In this document: positions 23,021-34,902 of the stretch, piece after piece
Numbering within the stretch: the stretch's first letter is position 1
Layout: each line of letters opens with the position of its first letter
Origin: Dryococelus australis
Taxonomy: Eukaryota > Arthropoda > Insecta > Phasmatodea > Phasmatidae
Reading direction: 5' to 3'
DNA: 64,000 nucleotides
Assembly (NCBI GenBank): GCA_029891345.1
Contig: CM056994.1
Location: 224,742,991 to 224,806,990 of the forward strand
The notes under the pieces: model-generated
Database searches by the model: none
The model's input: only the letters and a program-made list of their open reading frames with translations
What the model was told of the DNA's origin: nothing
Translations under genes and position numbers: made by a program

Positions 23021-23272
23021 AAAAATTGTAATGGCTGCACTAAACAAGATGTGATTGCACCAGAATTCAACAATTCAATACCTTGCCAGACCAAGAAAAT
23101 TGCATCTAGTTTCAGTTTCAAATTTAATTCAAAATTTGATTTTCCCCCAGATCTAGGAACTTCTCTCTTTTACGTACAAAGTTTGCCCAGATATTCAGAA
23201 ATGGTTCAAGTTTCCGGCTTTATTATTAAGAAGGCTGAACAGAAACGTATAAAACTAGAAAAGTCAACATAA
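23021..23272 (+). CDS. Possible C-terminal coding fragment, unidentified
   Basis: The plus strand is open from just after a TAA at 23018 to a TAA at 23270 (83 codons). The second half looks like genuine protein with mixed codon use: FDFPPDLGTSLFYVQSLPRY, SEMVQVSGFIIKKAEQK. There is no in-frame ATG near the front and only a weak acceptor-like AG before 23050. It could be a terminal exon, a transposase tail or a decayed retro-copy. I cannot name it. Confidence 0.35.
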   Translation, partial: KNCNGCTKQDVIAPEFNNSIPCQTKKIASSFSFKFNSKFDFPPDLGTSLFYVQSLPRYSEMVQVSGFIIKKAEQKRIKLEKST

Positions 23273-23639
23273 TTCAAGAAGTGTGCTAAGGAGATTGTAA
23301 ACACGTTATGTAGCTTAGTTTGCACAATACAATAAACATGCAGGTAGACTACTCATTTTACCAATAAACCACTCGACAGACTCACAAAATAAATATTACA
23401 CATATGTACAAACTTCAAAGGATTGCAATAAAATAACACAGCTCTATTAAAATATGCTCAACCATGATATAAATGGTTAATATGATGCTTGACATCTTTC
23501 TACTTATGATTAAATTGACTTCGACTCATCTGTACAATGAATTGGGAATATCCAACAAAGTTTGATTTGCTGCCACTACGTATGAGATGTAAGAAATTTT
23601 TCTATCTACCAAGGCACCAACCCAGATATAAGTATTCGC

Positions 23640-23850
23640 CGGCCAAACCACTGAGACCATGAGGCAGGATCAATGAGTACCACTACACGCCACTAGAGGT
23701 CACTGCTGATATCACAGCCGAGAATTGAACCAGGATACAGTACATGCTATGGACATCTCACACAGAGGATCTATGCCACGCCGCTGCACCTGTCGCACCC
23801 CTCTCCGCGTCAACACCAGCTGCCTTGTCAAAGAGATGCCATTGCCGCAA
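23640..23850 (-). repeat. Possible tRNA-related SINE fragment
   Basis: On the minus strand a head-like GTGGCATAGATCCTCTGTGT is followed after the expected spacing by CCTGGTTCAATTCTCGGC, which resembles a B-box region. A GC-richer body follows. It differs from the SINE at 12111-12392, and no flanking duplication was found. Confidence 0.4.
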
Positions 23851-23854
23851 CAGA

Positions 23855-24850
<996 letters not shown>

Positions 24851-26567
24851 GTACCAAGGACAGTCATGCGTCAATTAAAACAAGAGAAGCCACTAGAAAT
24901 AGACTTTTATCTTAAAAGTTTCAAAAAATCGCGTATCAGATTTTTGTTTCAATGATTTGGTAGACACACTGAAATAAAAATGTTACTAATTGCTTATTGC
25001 CAATTTTATTTTTTGCCACAAGATTCAGGTAAGCATCACAGATATGCATGCATAACAGGTGGTGCGCTACAGTAACACGTTGTCACTAGTTGTATTGCTG
25101 TCCTTACGGAGTGCTTTTCTTGTATGTTGAGGTGTTGTGTCGGGAAGCAGTGACTTTGAGGTGTTGGTTTGTTGGTTGCATGCAGCATATGGGCGTAAAC
25201 CCTGTGTGGCGCTGGTCAGCGGAACATAGGGGACCGCACAAGTAAGTAACAACAAGTAACTGCTGTGCTATGTAGCAATACCAGTATGTGCACTTCATTG
25301 CATGTTGATGTATGAATAGAGAGCTTTGTTAAATTGTGGTGGTGGTTTGGGTGCTTTCTCTTAACATAGTTTTAAAATTTTATTACTGTAAAACCTTATT
25401 GTCAAGAAAATACATATACAGGGTTGCCACAGGTCTGGAAACCTGGAAAATAGTGAAATGTTAGGGAATTTCAAAACTGCCAGGGAATTCTGTGATATGC
25501 ATGCTATGTTTGGCAGTTAATCATGCACCACTGCCAGAGTTATACAAAATTGTTTTAATGATTGTGGATTAAATGCTTAGGCATTTTTCTTTGCACTCAA
25601 TGTGGTGACCAATTTTGTAAGATTATATAAGTAAGTTCTAAAAAGTCTAGAACATATTTATATTTTATCAATAAGTTCCTGCCTTTTGCAAACAGTAAAT
25701 AACACACAGAGCAAATAAGATACAAAAGTATTAAACAAATAGTAAATTGTGAATTTTTTTAATGACACATTTTAATAATACTTCTGAAATTGGAATTATA
25801 ACACGAAAAGAAAGAATCTCGGAAAAAGGTGATGAAGCAGAGCCTTGGTGTTTTTTTTTTTTATTCCAGTTTCCCGAGCAGTTTCTCAGAGCAACTAGTT
25901 TGCTCAAACTCAGATTGTAGCTGCATGCCACCATCACTTTACAGTTGATTCTCTATGTACCGAAAATGCATGTACTGAAAATCTAACCACAAAATATTTT
26001 CAATGAACTGGAGAAAATCGTTATATAGAGAATGTTAAAATTATCTGCTTTTATAGTTAATTAAATATTGCGTACATCAAATATCTTTCAGTTGTGTTGC
26101 TTACGGTTTTTCGCAAGTATACCAGGTGGTTCAATTTGACATGCATAGGTTAACACGATTATAAACATTATTCCAAATCACAATACTACTTATTACAATT
26201 CTTTAATACAGTTTCAAATGTTTTATGAAAAAACAGTTGTAATTAGCAAGATGTCTCGCCATGCAAAAAATACGTTAAACTTTACGTGGTGTCTTTAACA
26301 ACGTGTGAGTAGAATCAAACACCAAATTGATAAACATTCATTGAGTTGATAAATTAGTAACAGTCCCAGCTCCATTGCATTACACTGGGGCAATAAAATA
26401 AAATAAATTACACTTCATGTAAACAACTAGCCTGTAGGCTGAACATATTTTGAGACATTTACATTAGTATTTCTTAGAGACCAAACCAACTTCTAAATTA
26501 AGGCACTGCATTAAAATAATTCAAAGATACAGTGAACCTTTTCTCCAGAGCTCAGCAAAGTTTACAT
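24851..26567. other. AT-rich DNA with isolated DNA-transposon-like ends
   Basis: CAGGGTTGCCACAGG (about 25420) followed by GGAAACCTGG and AGGGAATTT looks like one end of a hAT-type repeat. TA-CAGTTGATTCTCTATGTA (about 25944) and TA-CAGTGAACCTTTTCTCC (about 26532) look like pogo/Tigger-type ends. No matching opposite ends or target duplications were found, so they are marked as fragments only. Confidence 0.35.
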
Positions 26568-26756
26568 TCAAATGACTCCGTTAACACTCATGGGTTTTTC
26601 AAAACGAGTGGTAGAAAATTCATTTCTAACTCCAACATTTACTACAGGAATATTCAAATGCATGGAAGCACTATTTAACGTGCTGAAAAATCTTAGTTCA
26701 TGCCAAATTAATTCGTAGTACGTGTTGTGGTGGATATTGCCCATTGAGGACACACG
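26568..26756 (-). CDS. Possible terminal exon, unidentified
   Basis: On the minus strand a good acceptor (AATCTGTGTATTTTACAG, ending at 26757) precedes a 62-codon open frame ending in TGA at 26568. It includes SSMGNIHHNTYYELIWHELR, NIPVVNVGVRNEF and RFEKPMSVNGVI. The composition is protein-like, but no family was recognised and no upstream exon was located. Confidence 0.3.
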   Translation of the reverse strand, partial: RVSSMGNIHHNTYYELIWHELRFFSTLNSASMHLNIPVVNVGVRNEFSTTRFEKPMSVNGVI

Positions 26757-28700
26757 CTGTAAAATACACAGATTAAAAGCAATTGGAAATACACCAGTGT
26801 GGCAAGTAGCTAGTTACGGCTCATTAAAGTTGCGCCATCCTAAAAACCATATTGATTAAACACATTTAAAATTGCGGCCGCGTGAGTAGTGGACGCACTT
26901 CTGTAAATAACTAGGGCAGCCAATGGGACGGTTCAACTAACCTCACACCACACACTCATAAAATTGGCGAATAAAAATATAAATATATAATCAAACTACA
27001 AAGCCAAAAACTACTTAACTACCATTTTGACGTGCAAGCCGAAACAACAGCTACGTTCAAGAATTACGGTGCGCCCTCAAAATTACATTAGCACTTCAGG
27101 TAATCAAAAATTCTCAAATACTATGTGCCCATTCGCAAAATTACGCAACATTCCACTACTCACCGCTCATTCTGGCCCTACATCTTCCGCCACAATACAT
27201 TTAAGTATACTAAATTCTCTAAACATTTCATTACTGACAATTAATAATCGCCAAGTCCAAAGTATAGTTCTCTCTCGTGATGCCCCAGTTGATAGTAATG
27301 TAGCTGTAGATCAAACCCTCATCAAGCAGGCAGAAGGGCGTTGAATCACAAGCGGCGGCATGTGGAGAAGTGACATTAAAATTAAAAATTGGGCCGCACT
27401 CGTGAAAGGGGTGGCGGGGTAGAGGCCAGGGTAGAAGAAGGAAGGGGAATCAAGCCTACGGCGAAGTAGGGGAAACAGTGCTGCGCGCTGTGACTGCGAC
27501 ACACATTATCCAGGTGAAATGCCAACGCACAATGATTGCTTATACACTGATAAGCAGTACATGTCATAAACTATACACATCTGCTAACAAAAACCAGCAA
27601 AATGTAAGCCATTATGATGCTGAAAACACCTACATAATTTAACAAAGTAAGAATTCTCTGATAAAACATTATATAGGCTGTAGTCAATGTTCAATGGGAC
27701 ACCTGGGCTCCGCCGAACTGCGTTATCCTGCCTGCGTCTCAACCTCAACATCGCGATGACCTAGTGACTTCAAGTGGCCGGGGGGAGGGGGGTGCATCCT
27801 CACAACACCCTCTTATATACACGCACCCATTGTCTGCCTTTCTTCCTGCCGTCCCTTGTTTGAATTCAGTTTCCCAAATACAGCACACTGCACCTCGTCT
27901 AGCCCGCTTAAAGCCTTAGCGCAGCCATCCTGGGCGCCTCCGTTAGAGGGCCGCCCTTCTTGAAAAGGCGATCATCCACTGTCACCAAGGAAGGGTGGTA
28001 CAATTTGGGAGATATGCAGTAAGGGTCGGCATCGTGGTTTAGAAGTTGCCAATGGGGGGGGGGGGCGATTGTGGTTAGTGTGCAGTAATGTGTTTGACGG
28101 TGCCCTTTTTCATCGCGTTTGCCGCATATTATGGTGCATTGGAACCCAAATGTCTATCAACGTGTACTCGCACACTTATTCACTTGAATTCCCTATAAGT
28201 ATAAGATGGGGCTGTCTAATTAATTAAGGCCTTTTTATAGTTCTTACAACTTAAATATTGCTTTTGTTTCATATTTAGGTTTGTTTCATATTTGAATTTA
28301 TGTATATTACAGTGAAGCGGTTTTACTTTTTCTAAGACTTTGTTTTATTTCTATATATGTTGCTATTATTTTTTGCTCGTTACTACAACAATATTTTATA
28401 TAATCAGTTGTTGAATGATAAGGTTTAATGAATTATACATTTATACACACATCTATATGCTAACTTAAGTCAATGAATAATATTTCTTTTTGCAAAGCAG
28501 TTGTTGCATAAACACTTCTATAAATAACATAAGACAACGAACAATATATCTTTTTGCAAAGCATTAGTTGCACTTTGTAACTTGATGTGCCTGAAAAGTT
28601 TATGGAAAATTTTGCATTTTGATGTGTGACATACCAGGAATATATACTCCCTTGTCTGACTTGGTAGATGATGTCCACCTTTTTGGCTAGAAGTTAAGCC
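26757..28700. other. Mixed-composition DNA, no recognised gene
   Basis: A 105-codon plus frame (27027-27344) and a GC-rich patch with TATA-like CTTATATACACG (about 27810) and G runs (27780-27791, 28055-28065) are present. No domain, LTR pair or splice structure could be established. The GC-rich patch could be an LTR or a promoter region. Confidence 0.3.
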
Positions 28701-28783
28701 AGACACTTATAATGTTAGGGGTTTTGGTTCTGATGGAGCATGGTTGCCTTCCCGTTATATAGAACTGGCCAGATGGCTTTGCT

Positions 28784-29760
28784 TTAGGGCATGAAATCAG
28801 GTGTGGGTATACCAATTCTACGCTTGGGTACTACTGGTTTCTTGGTGATACCTGGGCGACGGGTTGCTAGAGTGGAGTCGGTGCTGACAGGTGCAGGGTA
28901 TGTGGCAGGAACCAAGTAAGCGATGACTGGTGTAGGTGGTTGATCGGATTGGCTTAAATGTTCTGCTATGCACCAAGAGTACTCCGTAGGGCTGTTTTTC
29001 ACGGGAGTGTCAAACAGATCTCTGGATATGTCGATTTCCACTGGGTTTTGGAAGATGTCTGAGGGCTTGTAATTGAGCTCGTGGTTCTAAGTTAGCTATG
29101 TGTGACACCAGGAATGGCTGATACTCGTGCACTCAGCCAAAAACCAAGGGGATCTGCCTGACTCTTTTCTTCAGCCCCCTCCGGATGAGTCCTGAGGACT
29201 TCAAGGATAGATCCTCTACAGATAAATCAGTATACTGCAGGGTGAATGGGTATAGCATGGTATATAGCTGGGGGAGAGCCTAAATAATGTAACCTAACCC
29301 TATTGTAAGCGTAGCTTAAACGATGAGACCGGGTGCAGAGTATAGTTTCTGAGCAATGCGTGCTGGAGAATAATGTATTCTGCTCAATTCCTGAGAGCGG
29401 CGAACACTGGGAATGAATACTGGTGTTGATGTGGTCGGTTCTGAGCGACTGGTGCTAGAAGCGAAGACTGGCCCGGAGACACAGGCTGTCTCTCGTTTTA
29501 TGCTAATTCAGGCCGCTGCCCGACGCTGATTGGCTGGTGCCACTAAGACGAGGGCTAGTCACAGAGCAGGGACTAGCAAATGCATGACTTGCTTATGTGA
29601 TGTCACCATCCAGCTGGAAGGGAAGAAAAGCAAGGACAAACAATATTCCTACTACTAGAGCTATCTAGCGGGGAGTAAAGAACTCATTGCATCTAAGCAT
29701 TGTTACATGGGCCGATGAATAAAACAATCTGCATGGCAGACAGTGCAATCTCACTTTACG
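28784..29760 (-). other. GC-richer repeat-like block with an 85-codon minus frame
   Basis: The minus frame at 28784-29041 is Pro/Thr-rich (DQPPTPVIAYLVPATYPAP, VPKRRIGIPTPDFMP), with an in-frame stop shortly upstream and only a GTG at its front. The GC-richer DNA above it (29100-29760) resembles an LTR or untranslated leader, but no second copy exists in the window. A retroelement remnant is possible but not demonstrated. Confidence 0.3.
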
Positions 29761-30716
29761 TCGGGACAAATGAAAATGCATATTTCCATCTCCTGGCTGA
29801 ACTAAAGTAGGAATGGAGCGGAAGTTGTCTAATCTCCATTGTTAATAAAAGACATGCGTAAGTTTTACGAAATTTCTACATTTGTATTTTGATAATAAAC
29901 TTTACATATGCTCATGCTGTTAATACTAAAATTTGAGCATCTTATTTACAGTTAATATTAACACATTCACATAGGTAATACCTATTTCTGTAGCAATTTG
30001 CCTTTTTTAATTTTTGTGTAATTTCTTGCTATAAAAGTTATAAATTATTTTTTTTTGCTACTTTCTAAAATGAGCTTGTATATCCATTTTTACCACCTTT
30101 GCAATTGTGTATTTTATTTGCTCCTCCAGATAATATCGTAACTTCCTTACTCATATAATATTATCTGTTAAATTTATTTTGCTAACTTTGTTACTTTGTC
30201 ACCACATGGAGTGAGGATCATGGTCGCCGCTAATTATAGCCCAAAACAATTGTCTGGACATTGATCACTGGAAATATGGCTTGAGTATGGGTTGAATTTG
30301 CGCACTATATGTTGCAACACTCTGTAACCTTATTTTATTTTCTGTTCTTGTTCTTGGAGCTTTGGCAATTGTTGTATATTACATCACTATTTATAGTATT
30401 GATTTTACATTAGTACAATTTTAATATTCCTTTGTTGGTACACTCCATTTTATTCCTAAGTTTAATAAGTGACATGCCACATTGCTGCGCAATATTCTTG
30501 CGCTCTCTATGGGTGACTTTGCCCCATCAACGAGCAGGTAAGAGCTCGGGGTAAGTCACAAACAGTGGCAGAGTGCTGATAAAAGGGACTCCATGCATTG
30601 GATAGCCTCAGACGTGAAGATGTTTAATGCGTTAAATTATGAATTGTAATATCCACCCAGAACCAGGCATGTGATCGCCACCCTTTTGAATAAATATAAT
30701 TTTTTTTATTTCACAG
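29761..30716. other. AT-rich non-coding DNA
   Basis: Nothing supported. At 30697-30716 an acceptor-like tract (TTTTTTTTATTTCACAG) precedes 24 open codons ending in TAA at 30791. It runs straight into repeat-like DNA, so it was not called as an exon. Confidence 0.35.
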
Positions 30717-32500
30717 ACCACTACCCTGAAATTATCTGAGAAGGAAGTTCCAGTGACACCACAGGATCGCAGCACCTCTGCTGCCCTGTAATGTCACACC
30801 CGCCAGCCTCAGGCCGAGGTGGATAAATTTGTCGTCGCCTCCACGCAGGGAGATAAGAAATGAGCGGCCCGCAACCCTGATAAACCAACCCCTACAATAA
30901 AAGGCTACGCTATCTCGAACCCCTGGAAGATCGCTGATCCAAGGGATTTTCTACTATGTAAGAAGCCACGAGCACGTGTCTCGTCAGATGCTGGGCTCAC
31001 CGGCCACATAAGTCAGCGAGCACTCCCTGGTCTGGGAAGACCTCTCTCCTCTCCTACAGCCTGCAACTGCTCCAACCCCTCCAGCAGCTTAAGGCTTGAG
31101 AAGACAGCACCAACCTACAGCTTGAAAAGGCTTCCAGTGACTTGCAAAGGCTGCACTCTTCCAGCAGCTTGTGAAGGCTGCGTCAACCCTGCAGCTTGCG
31201 AAGGCTTGTCCATACCAGCTGACTGCAAGGACGGCTCTCCCTCCAGAGGTAATCCACGATGTCCACCTCCTGCACCTCCTTTACTCCAGTCACTCCTTTG
31301 ACTCCACGGTAACAGGTCGTTGTGACATTTTAACCCTTCTGGGCAAGTTCCCCTTTTAAGAGGAAATGCTGTAAAGAGCGGAACTTAGTCATTTTTAAAT
31401 ACGTCGTATTCAGATTAACTTTGGGTATTGATTTTACTAGACTTTCCTTCGCCTCCTTTAATTGCGTAGCTTATTTAATTTTAGTTAACGTACATAATCC
31501 AACCAGGATTCCCCATTTTCATGTTTGGTACTAATAAATATTACGATAAACTGCAGTTCGTTGACTACCATTATTTTAATATTACTTCCCTGTTCATTAT
31601 TGTTGTGCGTTTGTTGTTGAGAGTTGTGTAACCTAAATGCCCAGCAAAAGAGGTGGAATGCAGAGTCACATTCGACGGCAAGAACATCTGTCGAGACAGA
31701 GCTTGATTAATGTACATTCAGAGGTAGGAACTGAGTGTGAGAATACGCCCCAACCTACGGAACTTGAGTTTAAACCTCAGCCCATTTCACCTTTCATTTC
31801 ACTGGACCACGAGTCCAAGTTAGACACATACTAAGGTATTTGCTGGCCGTGGCAAGATTAGAAACACGTGAACGACCTCTAGCCGGAGACTCCTACACCT
31901 ATGGTAACTGTAGCGCCTCCCAAACCTGCTGAAAGAGAAACAGTTCAAAGGACGTGTACAATTCGTTTTGCGTCGGGAAAAATTATCCGAGTGTGAAGGC
32001 TACTTCGACAACGTCGCTACTTCACTTTTGAACTACGTTTCCAACCAACGCCCAATACAACCCATAACGTATGACGCCCCTCCCTCCACCAGGATTATCC
32101 ACTCTCATTGATTAAAGGGTAGTCTCATTACCCCCTTCCCCGAGACTACTGACGTTCTACATCTTGGCAGTCTTTGTAGTGAGAAAGAGTGTACTCCCTG
32201 GCCAGGAGACACTCGTGGTTCAGCTGACTCTGGGTTTGAGTCCCCTTACCTCAGCCGGGATCCTCCCACTAAGCGGCCTCTTACTGCACCTTCCATGACC
32301 CACCAGGCTAAAATAGGCAAAAACATGCTGCGGAAGGATTTCGTAATGAATCAGGAGGGTAATCAGTGCTCCATTGACTAATCCAAAAGGTCACTGGAAA
32401 TAGCACACTCCATTGTTTGCTTTATGCTGCTTGTAAATTTTTCCAGCGCTGCTCCTAAAAGGTTTGGGCTAATGCCCAGTTAAGCTGTGGGGAAAAGTAG
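30717..32500 (+). other. GC-richer repeat-like leader with a short Gag-like open frame
   Basis: The block includes internal near-repeats around the phrase CAGCTTG(A/C)(G/A)AA(G/A)GCT (31105-31205). An AT-rich part with polyadenylation-like AATAAATATTA (31539) follows. An ATG at 31637 then opens 65 codons (MPSKRGGMQSHIRRQEHLS). The layout resembles an LTR or leader followed by a decayed gag on the plus strand, opposite to element 2. No primer site or second LTR was identified. Confidence 0.3.
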
Positions 32501-32918
32501 GGCATTTCCTGCTTACATTTAATTACTATATTATAGTAAATTATGTATTTGATGAAGTAATATACATAATTGAATCTTTTAATATTGTTGGAAATACTAG
32601 GCTAATTGCGTGCTCATTTGTGTTAGTTAATAGTTTAAAACAATTTCTTCTTTTTGGTCCCTTCTTCTCGCCACAATAACTTGGTGTATTCGATATATTT
32701 TAGGTTACCTCGGCACCTTACGTATTCCCCTTGTTTCCAGATCATCTGCTTGTCGTTGTGGTCCCGAAACCACTTTCTCCTTCTGTTTGGACCTTAAACA
32801 TACTGAGTGGTCCACCTGATTGGTCTTACACTATGTGGTTAATGCATGCGTTGCTCGTTATTTCTTGGGTCCATTACCTGCAAAAAAAGGGACAATTACT
32901 GTTTTGTGTGATCAATTT

Positions 32919-33161
32919 TTACATTCTTGCATTAACTGTATCCTGTTTGTGGTGTCCTTGTTTTCCTATTTGAATTTCTACTATGGAGGGTCTAACTACA
33001 TTTGTTACAAGGTATGGACCCTTGTACGTAAATGTAAGTGCTTTGTTTTTAGCTGTGTTCTGGACCCAGACCCAGTCTCCTATTTTAATGTTGTTGGGTT
33101 GGTTTGTTTTGTCGAATTGTACTTTTTGTTTCTGATGCGCTTGTATTAGATTTACCTTCAC
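32919..33161 (-). pseudogene. pol: Integrase C-terminal (GPY/F-type) segment of element 2
   Basis: The translation contains NIKIGDWVWVQNTAKNK then TFTYKGPYLVTNVVRP and VEIQIGKQ. GDxVW followed by KGPYxV is the typical C-terminal module of Ty3/gypsy integrases. The codons between here and the zinc finger at 33696 are only partly readable (LGIRCQRTIAKKHG). The DDE catalytic core is badly decayed. Confidence 0.8.
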
Positions 33162-33695
33162 GTGTTCCCTATATTTTAGTACTTTGTTGCACCATTCTGG
33201 GAATATTTATTTAATGTGTGACAGTTGGGTTGCTTTGACACCGTGTAATAGGTAAAAGGGTGCAAATTTTGTGCTTGCATTAACTGTGGTGATGTAATTA
33301 AACAATATGAAGTCTGGGTATTGATTCCAGATGGTGGGATCGTTTTGTGCGCGTTACGTTTGGTGTTGTCCTAAGACATTATTCATCGTCTCAACAACCA
33401 ATTACATGCTAGGTTATATGCTGTAGTCTCTGAAGCTTTTTGATCTGTAGTTTCTTTAGCAGTTCTGCTATTAGCTCGTTATTAATTATGTCCCCTTATA
33501 GGTTAAGATTTGTTGTGGGCATCAATGCCGGAGTATGACATCTTTAATAGAATTTGCACACATTGATGCATCAATTGATTGTACTGCTTTTGCTACAACA
33601 TATCCACAAAAAGCTCCATCATTACTAATATGTATCTATTGCCTTTCCGTGTTTTTTTGCAATGGTCCTTTGGCATCTAATGCCCAAGATTTTAA

Positions 33696-33926
33696 TCAAG
33701 TTGGAGGTTCTATTGGCTTTAGCTGTTCCATGAATTTCTGGTTGGTAGGTTTAATTTTTTGACAAATAGGGCAATTCTTTATATAATTTTTAACATCCTT
33801 CTTCATATTGTCCCAGTAATACACATTTTTAATTTTTTGAAGGGTTTTAAATGCCTCAAAATGGTTTCCTCTTAATAGAGAATCATGGTGGGCTGCTATT
33901 ATCTCATTTACACAATATTGTAGCAC
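33696..33926 (-). pseudogene. pol: Integrase N-terminal HHCC zinc finger of element 2
   Basis: The frame holds EIIAAHHDSLLRGNHFEAFK, then LQKIKNVYYWDNMKKDVKNY and KNCPICQKIKPTNQ. The His..His..CxxC arrangement with the YYW-x2-M-x2-D-V block is the Ty3/gypsy integrase zinc finger. The tether just upstream (ALTDPTKADPNEPKLARCYG) is readable at about 33990-34060. Confidence 0.85.
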
Positions 33927-34080
33927 TAGTGTAAGTTTCTTTTCTGCTACTGGTGTGTGTATCTTTAAATACTACTCTTGGTTTGCTGCTATACCATAGC
34001 ACCTAGCTAGTTTTGGTTCATTTGGGTCAGCTTTTGTTGGATCTGTTAATGCTATTTTGAGTTTGGTATCTGCAGGTCAT

Positions 34081-34547
34081 GTTCGTATTCACCTGAAAAT
34101 GGTGAATTTTAGTGATGAATTTGTTTTAAAAATTCTTGTAATGGAGGTGGATAATTAAGCAAAATATTTTGGACATACCATATACCATTGCTTAGAAAGT
34201 GTATGTCCAAAATATTTTGCTTAATTATTCACTGGCGCGGGTGTACAGTTATCAGCATATTTTTGTTCCTGGCTGTATGATTACATGCAAAGGCCAAGGC
34301 CATTATTGAAAAGAACCTTCGCGGTGAATTGCCGCATGCAATTTGAATTTGGTAACTGTTTTGCATTTAGCATTGATTTCACTATGGTGAGGAAACGAAA
34401 ATTATTGCAGATACAGTCATATAAATGAAAGTATATGTGTGAGTGGGGAAATGATTCCAGGATTTTACAGGATTTTTATATACAGGAACCAGGATTTCAG
34501 CTTCATGGCTGGGGGCAACCCTGGTTTAATGTATTCTTGTTCGTATT
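34081..34547. mobile_element. 449-bp insertion in element 2 flanked by 9-bp direct repeats
   Basis: GTTCGTATT occurs at 34081-34089 and 34539-34547, at points where the pol tether is interrupted. Just inside the right copy (34509-34525) is GGCTGGGGGCAACCCTGG, whose complement resembles a hAT-type CAGGGTTGCC end, but no matching left end exists. The insert also holds the perfect hairpin at 34151-34228. The classification is open, and the match of the 9-bp repeats could be partly fortuitous. Confidence 0.45.
34151..34228. repeat. Perfect 28-bp inverted repeat with 22-base loop
   Basis: The left arm 34151-34178 (ATAATTAAGCAAAATATTTT then GGACATAC) is exactly complementary to the right arm 34201-34228. 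The loop is CATATACCATTGCTTAGAAAGT in two parts: 34179-34190 and 34191-34200. No mismatches occur in the arms although the neighbouring DNA is decayed. Confidence 0.95.
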
Positions 34548-34860
34548 GGACACTGGTAAATAATGTGACACCCTTAACTTTTGTTAGAATAATTTCACAT
34601 TTTAGTACTGGGCCTATTCTAGTGGCTTTATTTTTGTTTGCATTGTTTTCTTCTATAAACTCTATGTTTACCTGAAAATTGTTTGCGAATGGTCTCTGAT
34701 TTTAACATGGAGTTACTGATTTTTGCTTTGTAAAAACCATGTTTTCCTTTCTCTATAAAACTATTATTTATATCCGGACAGTTATTGGTTATATACTTGG
34801 CAATAATGTGTTTTATTTCAGAATCTTTTTGCAGGTTTTGATACAAATTTTTCTGCTAAC
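34540..34860 (-). pseudogene. pol: Pol tether region of element 2 (RNase H to integrase)
   Basis: Minus-strand frames read IAKYITNNCPDINNSFIEKG, KSETIRKQFSGKHRVYR and, after a frame change, ATRIGPVLKCEIILTKVKG. The position between RNase H and the integrase finger supports assignment to the pol connection region. Sequence conservation in this part of gypsy elements is low, so the call rests mainly on context. Confidence 0.45.
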
Positions 34861-34902
34861 ACCGTACATAAACTATTACACTGCATCATTTCTGTTTTAA
34901 AA

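Noticed and set aside
25420..26550. A complete pogo-like or hAT-like element between the visible ends
   Set aside because: The ends are in the same orientation or of different types, so they cannot be the two termini of one element.
29101..29110. Primer-binding site (TGTGACACCA) for an LTR element
   Set aside because: It matches no tRNA 3' end that I can name beyond a few bases, and no LTR pair was found.
30717..30791. A 24-codon terminal exon after a good acceptor
   Set aside because: It runs directly into GC-rich repeat-like DNA with no supporting context. The length is easily reached by chance.
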